This document shows positions 8,354 through 16,737 of a stretch of DNA of 64,000 nucleotides, piece by piece (the stretch's first letter is position 1; every line of letters starts with the position of its first letter). Source of the stretch: Clostridium cibarium (GTDB taxonomy: Bacteria; Bacillota; Clostridia; Clostridiales; Clostridiaceae); contig NZ_JACSRA010000001.1 in NCBI RefSeq assembly GCF_014836335.1, positions 141,868 through 205,867 on the forward strand. Reading direction: 5' to 3'. The notes beneath the pieces are model-generated. The model was not told where the DNA came from, did not search any database, and saw only the letters and a program-made list of their open reading frames with translations. A program made the position numbers and the translations under genes.

Positions 8354-9475
8354 TTATTTTAGTGATTTTATTCTATCACTACTACTTACTATACTTGTAA
8401 TTCTAACTCCGAAGTTTTCATCTACAACAACAACTTCTCCAAAGGCTATCCTCTTTCCATTAACAAGTATTTCTACTGGTTCTTCTGCCAATCTGTCAAG
8501 TTCAATTAAAGATCCTGTTCCAAGACTTAAAATATCTTTAATGCTCTTTCTTGTTCTTCCAAGCACAACAGATATATCTAATGGAACATCTAAAATTAAA
8601 TCTATATTTTGATGTGATCCTGAAGCACCTTCATGACCAAGAGGTTCAAAACTTGCCTGATGCACTTCTACTGGTGCAGCCGGTCTTTCAACTATTGGCT
8701 TACTTTCAACTACTTGTTGCACTGGCTCAGCCTGTGCTGGCCTTTCTTGAGCCCTAGACTCAGAACTGCTTGCAGGTGCTTCATTAGCTTCTTCTTTACC
8801 CATCATAATTGATACAATCTTCTTTGCAGTCTCAACAGGTAAAATTTGCATAATATTACTATCAACAAGATCTCCAATTGTTAAGTTAAAATTAACCCTT
8901 ACAATTTTATCATCTCCAGGAATCTCATCTGATAATTCTTCTGTTTTATCGCTCCAAACTCTTGAAACTGGTGGTGAAATATCTACTTTCCTTGAAAACA
9001 TTGTAGCCATTGAAGTAGCTGCCGAACCTATCATTTGGTTCATAGCTTCCGAAACAGCACTAATCTCCAACTCAGTTAATTCATGACTCTCTGGTTTTCC
9101 ATCTCCACCCATCATAAGATTTGCAATTACAGCTGCATCATCAGTTCTAATGACTAGAATATTCCTACCTACAATCCCTTCTCTATACTCTACATCTAAT
9201 ACTATGTTAGGGATCTCGAAAGCATCCTTCATTTCATTTAACGTAGTAACAGTTACAACGGGAGTTGTTATATTAACCTTTTGATTAATTATTTGATAAA
9301 GAGCTGTTGAAGCAGAGCCCATTGAAATGTTCCCTATCTCCCCCAACAAATCTTTTTCTATATCTGTTAATCCTTCTTCATTTGCACTCTTATCTTCGTT
9401 TGCTGACCCATTATTATTGTCTCCACCACCTAGTAGTGAATCAATCTCATCTTGAGATAAAAATCCATTACTCAT
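8354..9475 (-). CDS. fliY: Flagellar switch protein FliY (CheC-like phosphatase plus FliN domain)
   Basis: FliY is part of the C-ring switch and dephosphorylates CheY-P at the motor. The 373-residue product shows the full architecture. An N-terminal CheY-docking peptide (LSQDEIDSLLGGG, residues 5-17) is followed by two CheC-type phosphatase helices (EKDLLGEIGNISMGSAS near 40 and ISAVSEAMNQMIGSAATSM near 137, both with E---N). An Ala/Glu/Pro-rich linker spans about 240-285, and the C-terminal SpoA/FliN domain begins IDLILDVPLDISVVLGRT. It overlaps fliM by 8 bases. It is the last gene of the operon. Confidence 0.95.
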   Translation of the reverse strand: MSNGFLSQDEIDSLLGGGDNNNGSANEDKSANEEGLTDIEKDLLGEIGNISMGSASTALYQIINQKVNITTPVVTVTTLNEMKDAFEIPNIVLDVEYREGIVGRNILVIRTDDAAVIANLMMGGDGKPESHELTELEISAVSEAMNQMIGSAATSMATMFSRKVDISPPVSRVWSDKTEELSDEIPGDDKIVRVNFNLTIGDLVDSNIMQILPVETAKKIVSIMMGKEEANEAPASSSESRAQERPAQAEPVQQVVESKPIVERPAAPVEVHQASFEPLGHEGASGSHQNIDLILDVPLDISVVLGRTRKSIKDILSLGTGSLIELDRLAEEPVEILVNGKRIAFGEVVVVDENFGVRITSIVSSSDRIKSLK

Positions 9476-10463
9476 ACTCGTTCACATCCTTATCTATCAT
9501 ATCTAATATAGCAACTCCAACATTCTTCCCTATAACACCAGGTTTAGCATAATAATATTCTTCATCTTCAATATATACTTTAATTGGATTTTTATACTTA
9601 GTATCTAATTTTATTATATCTCCACTACCTAGTTTTAAGAAATCATCAATGCTGATACTTGTTTTCCCAAGTTCAGCAGCTACACCTATTTCTACAGGGT
9701 TTAATCCTTTTTCTAACTTTTGTTTTGATTCTTCCATCAATTCAACATCTTCATTTTGGAACCAATATTGTACTACTAACTTATCTAATACTTTTTCTAG
9801 CGACAAATATGGTATACATAAATTTATAAACGTATTACTTTTACCCAGTTCTACAGAAAAAGTTATTAACGCTACAGGTTCATTGGGTGCTAATGTCTGA
9901 TTAATAGCAGGATTAGTTTCAATGCCTTCAACTTCTGGTTCAACATCTAAAATCCCTTCCCATGCTAACTTTAAATTATTAATAAGTCCTGTTGTAACTT
10001 GTAACATTATATTTTTATCAATGTCAGAAAACTCTTTGCTTACTGTTGGTCTATCACCAGTTCCACCTAAAAGAATATCTATAATCTGAAATGAAAATTG
10101 CGGATTTGTTTCAAATTGTATAGTTCCTGTTAAAGGTGGCATCTTGAACATTGTCATTATTGTTGGATTTGGCACAGAGTGTATAAATTCCTCATAAGTT
10201 ATCTGTTCTACAGTCTCAATTTTAGCCTTAACATTAACCCTTACTTGTGCTGTAAGATAATTTGAAATAATTCTCGCAAAATTATCATGAATTAACTCAA
10301 GTGTTCTTATATGATCTTTGGAAAACTTTTGTGGGCTTCTAAAATCATAGACTTTAACCTTGTGTCTTTCTTCTTCTTTGGGCACTTGTTCAGGCTCTAA
10401 TTCTCCTGTAGATAAGGCAGATAACAATGCATCTATTTCACTCTGGGACAAAACATCTGCCAT
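9468..10463 (-). CDS. fliM: Flagellar motor switch protein FliM
   Basis: FliM is the middle C-ring component and receives CheY-P. The 331-residue product has the N-terminal CheY-binding peptide LSQSEIDALLSAL (residues 5-17). The FliM core follows with HDNFARIISNYLTAQVRV and SVPNPTIMTMFKMPPLTG, then the C-terminal SpoA domain (PVEIGVAAELGKTSISIDDF). All three parts are complete. The gene overlaps the fliY start, indicating coupled translation of the two switch proteins, and is 21 bases after cheW. Confidence 0.96.
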   Translation of the reverse strand: MADVLSQSEIDALLSALSTGELEPEQVPKEEERHKVKVYDFRSPQKFSKDHIRTLELIHDNFARIISNYLTAQVRVNVKAKIETVEQITYEEFIHSVPNPTIMTMFKMPPLTGTIQFETNPQFSFQIIDILLGGTGDRPTVSKEFSDIDKNIMLQVTTGLINNLKLAWEGILDVEPEVEGIETNPAINQTLAPNEPVALITFSVELGKSNTFINLCIPYLSLEKVLDKLVVQYWFQNEDVELMEESKQKLEKGLNPVEIGVAAELGKTSISIDDFLKLGSGDIIKLDTKYKNPIKVYIEDEEYYYAKPGVIGKNVGVAILDMIDKDVNEYE

Positions 10464-10484
10464 ACTTCTCCCTCTTTTCTATAT

Positions 10485-10880
10485 TTAATTTAAAAGTTTG
10501 TCTATATCTATAATTGTTAATAGCTTACCCTCATAGTTAATTATTCCTCTTATATAAGAACTAACTTGGTCAGTATCCATCTTTTGTATTGTTTTTTCAT
10601 CAATATCTAGTACTTCTTCAACCTCATCAACTGAAATACCTATTTCTTCATCTTCTACTGTTAAAATTATTATACTTTGTTGCTCTTCAGTTGAATTTAC
10701 ATCCAATAACAGGTTTATATCAACTAATGACTTTATACTTCCTCTTAAGTTAATTAAACCTTTTATATAACTTGGAGCTTTAGGAACTGATGTAATCCCC
10801 ATCATATCATTAATACTTTGAACTTTGTCAGTTTCCACTGCAAAATGTTCATCTCCTAGCTTAAATACTACAATTTGCAT
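10485..10880 (-). CDS. cheW: Chemotaxis coupling protein CheW (copy 1)
   Basis: CheW bridges receptors and CheA. The 131-residue protein is a single CheW domain: MQIVVFKLGDEHFAVETDKV opening, the ITSVPKAPSYIKGLINLRG motif around residues 30-50, and a C-terminal GIINYEGKLLTIIDIDKLL. The conserved Arg in NLRG, important for receptor/CheA contact, is present. It sits 29 bases after cheY and directly before fliM. A second CheW gene lies near the operon head, and the two differ substantially, which suggests distinct receptor clusters or redundancy. Confidence 0.95.
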   Translation of the reverse strand: MQIVVFKLGDEHFAVETDKVQSINDMMGITSVPKAPSYIKGLINLRGSIKSLVDINLLLDVNSTEEQQSIIILTVEDEEIGISVDEVEEVLDIDEKTIQKMDTDQVSSYIRGIINYEGKLLTIIDIDKLLN

Positions 10881-10909
10881 TTAGCACGCCTCCTATACCA
10901 CATTACCTC

Positions 10910-11272
10910 TTATGCACCAAGTACCTTATTTATCGCTTCAAGAACTCTATCAGCTTGGAAAGGCTTTACTATAAAATCTTTAGCCCCTGCTTTAATAGCA
11001 TCCATTACCATAGATTGTTGTCCCATAGCTGAACACATTACAACTTTTGCACTTGGGTCAAATTCTTTTATTGCCTTTACAGCTTCAATACCATCCATAT
11101 CAGGCATTGTAATATCCATTGTTACTACATCTGGTTTTTCTTTCTTGTATAGGTCAACAGCAATTAACCCATTACTTGCTTCTCCTACGATTTCAAAATT
11201 GTTCTTTTCAAGAATATCTTTAATCATCATTCTCATAAACGCTGCGTCATCAACTATTAATACCTTTGCCAT
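10910..11272 (-). CDS. cheY: Chemotaxis response regulator CheY
   Basis: Single-domain receiver that, when phosphorylated by CheA, binds FliM/FliY. The 120 residues contain the acidic pair in VLIVDDAAFMR (D9-D10), the phosphoacceptor Asp in PDVVTMDITMPDMDG (about residue 54), the switch Ser in VVMCSAMGQQ and Lys in FIVKPFQ (about residue 104). No output domain is attached. It lies between cheC and cheW, beside two putative CheY-P phosphatases (CheC and FliY). Confidence 0.97.
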   Translation of the reverse strand: MAKVLIVDDAAFMRMMIKDILEKNNFEIVGEASNGLIAVDLYKKEKPDVVTMDITMPDMDGIEAVKAIKEFDPSAKVVMCSAMGQQSMVMDAIKAGAKDFIVKPFQADRVLEAINKVLGA

Positions 11273-11290
11273 TTTCTACTACCTCCAAAA

Positions 11291-11890
11291 TTAATTTAAG
11301 CCTATAGTTTTTAAAATTTTATCAATTGAACCTGGAACAGGAATATAGAAAAAATGTGCTCCTATATTGTCACTATTCTCATTCAAAAATATTGTTTCTA
11401 TATCAAGGATATACTCATCGTATTGTCCAGATTCTACAAATGTTGTTGCCAGTATTGCACTTAACATATCATATGTTACTGCTGGAACTGAAGCTATTGC
11501 ACTTAACCCAGTGAACTGAGATATAGCATTCATATATGCTCCTGAAAGAATATTTCCAATCTCACATAAAACCGAATTTCCAAGTTCTGAAAATTCTTTT
11601 TCTGCCATTCCTGTTAATAACTCAATAACATTTAATGCAACCTCTTTTTCAAAAATAATCAATATACTACCAGGTATATCTCCAAGAACTCTTACAACTA
11701 TACCTGCTACTTCTTGCTCGCCAACACTATCTAATAACTGAGTAAATTCGATCATATTTACTGCTGGTACTGTCATATCAATTTTCTTGCCTAGCATCAT
11801 CGAAAGAGCAGTCGCCGCATTTCCAGTTCCAATATTCGACACTTCCCTCAAAGCATCCATTTGCATACTAGTAAATTGACTTTGTTCCAT
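11291..11890 (-). CDS. cheC: CheY-P phosphatase CheC
   Basis: CheC removes phosphate from CheY-P and is stimulated by CheD. The 199-residue protein contains both helices of the active-site pattern: DALREVSNIGTGNAATALS (near residue 13) and NSVLCEIGNILSGAYMNAIS (near residue 104), each with the catalytic E---N spacing. There is no CheY-docking peptide, which distinguishes it from FliY. It lies 30 bases after cheA and 19 before cheY. CheD is also in this operon, so the CheC-CheD-CheY feedback loop known from B. subtilis is complete. Confidence 0.95.
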   Translation of the reverse strand: MEQSQFTSMQMDALREVSNIGTGNAATALSMMLGKKIDMTVPAVNMIEFTQLLDSVGEQEVAGIVVRVLGDIPGSILIIFEKEVALNVIELLTGMAEKEFSELGNSVLCEIGNILSGAYMNAISQFTGLSAIASVPAVTYDMLSAILATTFVESGQYDEYILDIETIFLNENSDNIGAHFFYIPVPGSIDKILKTIGLN

Positions 11891-11919
11891 AAATTCCTCC
11901 TACACAAATTATATTATAC

Positions 11920-13935
11920 CTATATAAGTGCTCCTACATCAAGTATTAATGTAACTAATCCATTACCTAATATTGTAGCACCAATATATTCATTAAGAGA
12001 TTTCAATGTTTTTCCTAATGGTTTTATTACTATTTCTTGTTGTCCAAGTAAAGAATCTACCAATAATCCAACAGTTTTATCTCCTACATTAACTATTATT
12101 ACAAACTTTTTATCACTTTCTTCAGCTTGTATATCAAGTCTTTCATTTAATCTAACTAGAGGAATTACGTCATCTCTATACACTATTACTTCTTTTCCAT
12201 TAGTTCTCTTTATTTTATCTTCCTTATAATCAATTACTCTATCTATAAAACCAAGAGAAATTGCTAAAGTTTCCTCTCCTACATTAACAAGTAATGCTTG
12301 TATAATTTGAAGAGTTAATGGCAATTGAATAACGAATGTTGATCCTTTACCTTCTTCGCTTATTAATTCTACAGTACCCCCAAGTGCAGAAATTTTTGTC
12401 TTAACAACATCCATTCCTACTCCTCTACCAGAAATATCTGTAACTACTTCATTTGTACTAAAGCCTTGTGCAAATATTAAATTTTTAATATCATTATCGC
12501 TTAGTCCTTCAGTATTAATACCAACCTTCTCTGCCTTAGCTTTTACTTTAGCAACATTAATGCCAGCACCATCATCAATAACCTTAATTAACGCCTTTGT
12601 ACCTTCTTGATAAGCAACTAGTTTAACAGTTCCAACAGGATTTTTACCTGCAGCAATTCTTTCTTCCTTAGATTCAACTCCATGGTCAGCTGCATTTCTC
12701 AATAAATGTATTAATGGTTCTCCAATCTCATCAATAACTGTTCTATCAAGTTCAGTATCAGCACCTTCAATTATAAAGTTAATCTCTTTATTTAGTTCAA
12801 CCGAAACATCTCTGATCATTCTTGGGAATCTATTAAATACAGTATCTAGAGGAAGCATTCTAATTTTCATTACAAGATCTTGAAGATCTGTTGTAGTTCT
12901 TCCTACTTGTTCTAAAGTTTCTGACAACTCAGGAGATTTATAGTTTAGAACAATTTGCTCTAACCTAGTTCTGTAAATAACAAGTTCTGATACCATATTC
13001 ATAAGCTTGTCTATTCTTTCCAAATCAACCCTTACTGATTGATGTGCTTTCTTATGACCTTCCTTTTTTGATGCAGCTTTCTTAACAGGTTTATTTTCTT
13101 TTGGTTTTTGTTCAATGTTTTTTGGCTCTACAGTCTTTTCTTCTTCAACAACTTCTGCCTTAACTTCTTCTTGGAAAGGTACAGTTTCAACAGCTACTTG
13201 CCTCACTTCTGAAATGCCTTCTACTAATGTTTTAACTTCCTCTTCAGTATTATTAGTAATTAAAACAAACGCTAATTCTAAATCAAACTCTTCATTTTCT
13301 ATGTCTTGTGTTTCTGGTATTGACTTAACAATCTCTCCAATTTCCTCAAGATCTTTAACTATTAAAAATGCTCTTGCTGATTTTAATAGGGTATTTTCAC
13401 TTAAACTTATTTTAAGCTTTATAGCATTATATCCTTTTTCTTGCGCTTGTTTAATTATTGATATATCATATTCATTCAATTCAATAATACTTGAGTTTTC
13501 TGATTTAACTTCTGTATTCTCAACTATTTCAGCTTCCTTAATTTCATTACTCTCTTCATTTTGAGATATACTGTTTAATGCTTTTATTATTGGCTCTATG
13601 TCTACTTGCTCATCAATACCTTCTTCTACATTTGTTACCATTTTTTCAAGAGTATCTAAGCAATCAAATAACACTGTAACAACTTCTTGTGTTACCTTTA
13701 ACTCACCTTCTCTAAATTTTGATAATACATCTTCCATTTTGTGAGTTAATTCTGCTATATCACTAAATCCCATTGTAGCTGCCATACCTTTAATGGTATG
13801 TGCCACCCTAAATATTTCATTTAATTTATCAACATCATTTGGATCTTGCTCTAAATCAAGAAGTGATTCATTCAATGTTTGTAAATTTTCCATCGATTCT
13901 TCTAAAAACATAGTCATATATTGAGATGTGTCCAT
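11920..13935 (-). CDS. cheA: Chemotaxis histidine kinase CheA
   Basis: CheA autophosphorylates and passes phosphate to CheY and CheB. The 671 residues show five domains. HPt has the phospho-His in FRVAHTIKGM (His46). A P2-like CheY/CheB-binding domain spans about 155-245, and an acidic Pro/Lys linker follows. P3 dimerisation begins RVDLERIDKLMNMVSELVIY. The P4 ATPase has an N-box HLLRNAADHG, G1 DDGAGIN and G2 GRGVGMDVVK. A P5 CheW-like domain runs to the end. All catalytic motifs are intact. It sits 12 bases from cheR. Confidence 0.97.
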   Translation of the reverse strand: MDTSQYMTMFLEESMENLQTLNESLLDLEQDPNDVDKLNEIFRVAHTIKGMAATMGFSDIAELTHKMEDVLSKFREGELKVTQEVVTVLFDCLDTLEKMVTNVEEGIDEQVDIEPIIKALNSISQNEESNEIKEAEIVENTEVKSENSSIIELNEYDISIIKQAQEKGYNAIKLKISLSENTLLKSARAFLIVKDLEEIGEIVKSIPETQDIENEEFDLELAFVLITNNTEEEVKTLVEGISEVRQVAVETVPFQEEVKAEVVEEEKTVEPKNIEQKPKENKPVKKAASKKEGHKKAHQSVRVDLERIDKLMNMVSELVIYRTRLEQIVLNYKSPELSETLEQVGRTTTDLQDLVMKIRMLPLDTVFNRFPRMIRDVSVELNKEINFIIEGADTELDRTVIDEIGEPLIHLLRNAADHGVESKEERIAAGKNPVGTVKLVAYQEGTKALIKVIDDGAGINVAKVKAKAEKVGINTEGLSDNDIKNLIFAQGFSTNEVVTDISGRGVGMDVVKTKISALGGTVELISEEGKGSTFVIQLPLTLQIIQALLVNVGEETLAISLGFIDRVIDYKEDKIKRTNGKEVIVYRDDVIPLVRLNERLDIQAEESDKKFVIIVNVGDKTVGLLVDSLLGQQEIVIKPLGKTLKSLNEYIGATILGNGLVTLILDVGALI

Positions 13936-13947
13936 TAAAATTCCTCC

Positions 13948-14715
13948 TTAAAGTTTTCTATAAATAAAAGTAGAAGCTTTTTCAAATCCATATTCTTTAT
14001 AATTATAAATACTCTCTGTTGCTCCCACAAATAGCAAACCACCTTTTTTTAAAGATTCACTAAATTTTCTATAAATTTGATTTTTTATATCATTATTAAA
14101 ATAAATAACAACATTTCTACATACAATTAAGTCAAAATCTTTTTCGTAATTTCCTAGTATCAAATCATGTTTTTTAAATGTAACCATAGATTTAATATTA
14201 TCGTTAATTTTGTACTTATCATCAATCTTAGTAAAATAATCATCTAAGTCTTTTGGAGTAACATTTTTAACTTCTGCTTGCACATATTCTCCAATCTTAG
14301 CTTTATTTAATATTGTGCTATCTATATCTGTAGCTATGATGTTGTGCCGTTTATTTTTACTTATCTTATCTAATATAATACCTAATGTATATGGCTCACA
14401 TCCTATAGAACATGCCGCACTCCATATTCTAAGTTGATTTCCTTTTGGTAAAATTTCTCTTACTAAAGTCTTCTCTAGCTCCTGAAATAATTCTGGATTT
14501 CTAAAGAACTCTGTTACATTTATCGTAATAAAATCCAAAAACCTTTGTTTTTGTTCTACATCTTTTTTTATTAAGGAGGTATACTCATCTAGAGAATGAA
14601 CTCCAACTCGACCCATCAAACTATTTATCCTTCTATGTAACTGCTCTGGTTTATATGCTGAAAGATCAATTCCAAGCTCTCGATGTACCCATTTATGAAA
14701 CTCGTCAAAATTCAT
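13948..14715 (-). CDS. cheR: Chemoreceptor methyltransferase CheR
   Basis: CheR methylates receptor glutamates using S-adenosylmethionine. The 255 residues comprise an N-terminal helical domain (FDEFHKWVHRELGIDLSAYK) and the SAM-binding domain with ITINVTEFFRNPELF, LRIWSAACSIGCEPYTLGI (motif I) and DLIVCRNVVIYF. These are the diagnostic CheR blocks. Length is at the short end for the family and there is no TPR extension. It lies 8 bases after cheB; the two enzymes of opposite sense are adjacent. Confidence 0.95.
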   Translation of the reverse strand: MNFDEFHKWVHRELGIDLSAYKPEQLHRRINSLMGRVGVHSLDEYTSLIKKDVEQKQRFLDFITINVTEFFRNPELFQELEKTLVREILPKGNQLRIWSAACSIGCEPYTLGIILDKISKNKRHNIIATDIDSTILNKAKIGEYVQAEVKNVTPKDLDDYFTKIDDKYKINDNIKSMVTFKKHDLILGNYEKDFDLIVCRNVVIYFNNDIKNQIYRKFSESLKKGGLLFVGATESIYNYKEYGFEKASTFIYRKL

Positions 14716-14723
14716 GTTCTCAA

Positions 14724-15758
14724 TTATCTCCCTTTTACTAAACTATTTATTTTATTTGCTATTTCTTGTAATTCTAAAACCATATCTACCTTTCCTGTTT
14801 CATATGCAGCTCGTGGCATTCCATATATGGTACATGTAGACTCGTCTTCAGAAATTGTTATTCCACCATTATCTTTTATAATCTCAGTTCCACTTGCTCC
14901 ATCTCTTCCCATACCAGTTAAAATAACAGAAAGCAAATTACCACCATATACTTTTACTGCTGATTCAAACAACTTGTCAACAGCAGGTCTAACTCCCCAT
15001 ATAGCTGGTTCTTCATTTAACCATATTCTGTTATCTTTACCTATGGTCATATGATATCCACCTTGAGCTATATAAATTGTATTATTTTCAACTAACATAC
15101 CATGAGATGCTTCTAAAGTTCTTAATTTACATATGCCATTTAGCCTATCTGCAAAAGCTTTTGTAAACCCCCTTGGCATATGCTGAACAACAAAAATTGG
15201 CACTCCAATATCGGAATTTATTTCTGTCAACACCTTCTGAAGTGCTTTTGGTCCTCCAGTTGATGCTCCAACTACTATGGCCTTAATTGAACTTCTAGTA
15301 TTTCTAATAAGTGGTACAACAGACTCAATCGATTTTCTAATATAAGTATTCTTTTCTCCTTGTTTAGCTATTGTTAGTACCTTTTCAATCAAAGTCTTAT
15401 TAAATTTAATATCATTTGTAAGACTGGTAGAGGGCTTTTCTATAAAATCAGTGGCACCCAATTCTAAACATTCTAGTGTATGTACAGAATTTTGTCTTGT
15501 TAAACTGCTTAACATAATAACCGGGCACTTAATTTTATATTGTTTTAACGCCTTTAATGTCTCTACCCCATTCATCACAGGCATCTCCACATCTAAAGTA
15601 ATTATATCTGGTTTATATCTATCAAACTGCTCAACAAGATCTTTTCCATTTCTAAACTTTGCTATAACTTCTATCTCTATATGAGAATTCAAACAATCTG
15701 ATATTATTTTTCTCATAAAAGCAGAATCATCAACTATTGCTACCTTAACTTTCGCCAC
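14724..15758 (-). CDS. cheB: Chemoreceptor methylesterase/deamidase CheB
   Basis: CheB removes methyl groups or amides from receptors. A receiver domain (VAIVDDSAFMRK; phospho-Asp in IITLDVEMPVMNG) is joined to the esterase domain. The catalytic triad motifs are VVGASTGGPKAL (Ser), FVVQHMPRGFTKAFA (His) and LTGMGRDGASG (Asp). A GTG at 15767 overlaps the AAGGAG ribosome site, so the GTG at 15758, eight bases past it, is chosen; the protein then starts MAKVKVAIVDDS, 344 residues. It lies 12 bases after cheD. Confidence 0.95.
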   Translation of the reverse strand: MAKVKVAIVDDSAFMRKIISDCLNSHIEIEVIAKFRNGKDLVEQFDRYKPDIITLDVEMPVMNGVETLKALKQYKIKCPVIMLSSLTRQNSVHTLECLELGATDFIEKPSTSLTNDIKFNKTLIEKVLTIAKQGEKNTYIRKSIESVVPLIRNTRSSIKAIVVGASTGGPKALQKVLTEINSDIGVPIFVVQHMPRGFTKAFADRLNGICKLRTLEASHGMLVENNTIYIAQGGYHMTIGKDNRIWLNEEPAIWGVRPAVDKLFESAVKVYGGNLLSVILTGMGRDGASGTEIIKDNGGITISEDESTCTIYGMPRAAYETGKVDMVLELQEIANKINSLVKGR

Positions 15759-15770
15759 GTCAACCACTCC

Positions 15771-16253
15771 TTATAGGGTAACTACACCTTGTCCTACTAT
15801 CTTTAATGTTACAATACCATCATTCGAATCCACAATCATAGTCCTACCTTTATTTCCCCCTGTGTCTTCTGCAATTATTGGTATAGCTTCTTTATCTAGT
15901 GCTACTTTTACTGATTCAGCGTTTCGTTTACCTATATCGCTTACCATACTTTTATCTGAAAAGTTAAACATCGATGCTCCTCCAGCTATTTTTGCCACTA
16001 AATTTCTCTTATTACATCCTTTCTCCTCCATCTTTTTTACCAAAATTGGAATTGCTAAGTCTGCAAACTTTAGTGGTTGAGGAACATTTTTAAACTGAGT
16101 ACTATCTGGCAACATTATGTGTGCTAGTCCTGCTATTTTAAGCATTCTATCATATAATGCTATACCTATACAAGACCCTAGGCCTATCGTCATAATTTTA
16201 CCAGGAGGCATCACCAGATTCAAATCTGCTATCCCAACTTTTATTTCACCCAT
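15771..16253 (-). CDS. cheD: Chemoreceptor glutamine deamidase CheD
   Basis: CheD deamidates receptor glutamines and binds CheC to modulate its phosphatase activity. The 160-residue protein has the catalytic Cys in TIGLGSCIGIALYD and His in IAGLAHIMLPDS, plus the conserved Thr/Gly-rich loop DTGGNKGRTM near the C-terminus. These three blocks are diagnostic. It lies between cheW and cheB. Together with CheC it completes the B. subtilis-type adaptation module. Confidence 0.95.
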   Translation of the reverse strand: MGEIKVGIADLNLVMPPGKIMTIGLGSCIGIALYDRMLKIAGLAHIMLPDSTQFKNVPQPLKFADLAIPILVKKMEEKGCNKRNLVAKIAGGASMFNFSDKSMVSDIGKRNAESVKVALDKEAIPIIAEDTGGNKGRTMIVDSNDGIVTLKIVGQGVVTL

Positions 16254-16267
16254 GTATTATGTTCCCC

Positions 16268-16726
16268 CTAAAAAATCAATTCTTCTTCTTCATCCGATAA
16301 AATCTTATCTAGATTTAAAAGAATTACTATTTTATCGTTCAGTTTTATTAATCCCTCAATATAATTTTTCGAAGCAGATGCTGTTATTGCAGGTGGTTCT
16401 TCAAATAAACTATTGCTTACATCGGATACCTCGTAAACTGTATCTACAATAACCCCAAATTTCTTATCATTTCGTTTGACAACAATAATCTTTTTTTGAT
16501 CTTGTTCTGATTGATTTTTAATTATTGGGAAATTAAATTTTTTGCTAAGATTAAGTATTGGCAGTATATTATTTTCATAATTTATTACACCCTCAACAAA
16601 ATCAGGCACATCTGGCATCTCTGTAGACTCAATATATCCTAATATTCTCTCTACATCGCCAATATCAGTAGCATAATGTTCTCCATTTAAACTAAAGATA
16701 AGTATTTTCATTTCTTTTCCTTCCAT
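16268..16726 (-). CDS. CheW-like coupling protein (copy 2)
   Basis: A 152-residue single CheW domain protein: KILIFSLNGEHYATDIGDV opening, MPDVPDFVEGVINYENNILP in the middle, then DKKFGVIVDTVYEVSDV and a C-terminal YIEGLIKLNDKIVILLNLDKIL. The usual NLRG arginine of CheW is replaced (INYENN), so receptor or CheA contacts may differ. An acidic tail ends DEEEELIF. It sits second in the operon, after the FapA-like gene. The first ATG follows AGGAGG at 7 bases; an internal ATG five codons later is possible. Confidence 0.88.
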   Translation of the reverse strand: MEGKEMKILIFSLNGEHYATDIGDVERILGYIESTEMPDVPDFVEGVINYENNILPILNLSKKFNFPIIKNQSEQDQKKIIVVKRNDKKFGVIVDTVYEVSDVSNSLFEEPPAITASASKNYIEGLIKLNDKIVILLNLDKILSDEEEELIF

Positions 16727-16737
16727 AGTTTGTCCTC

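Noticed and set aside
13115-13564. 149-codon plus-strand ORF
   Set aside because: It is the antisense shadow of the low-complexity linker in cheA.
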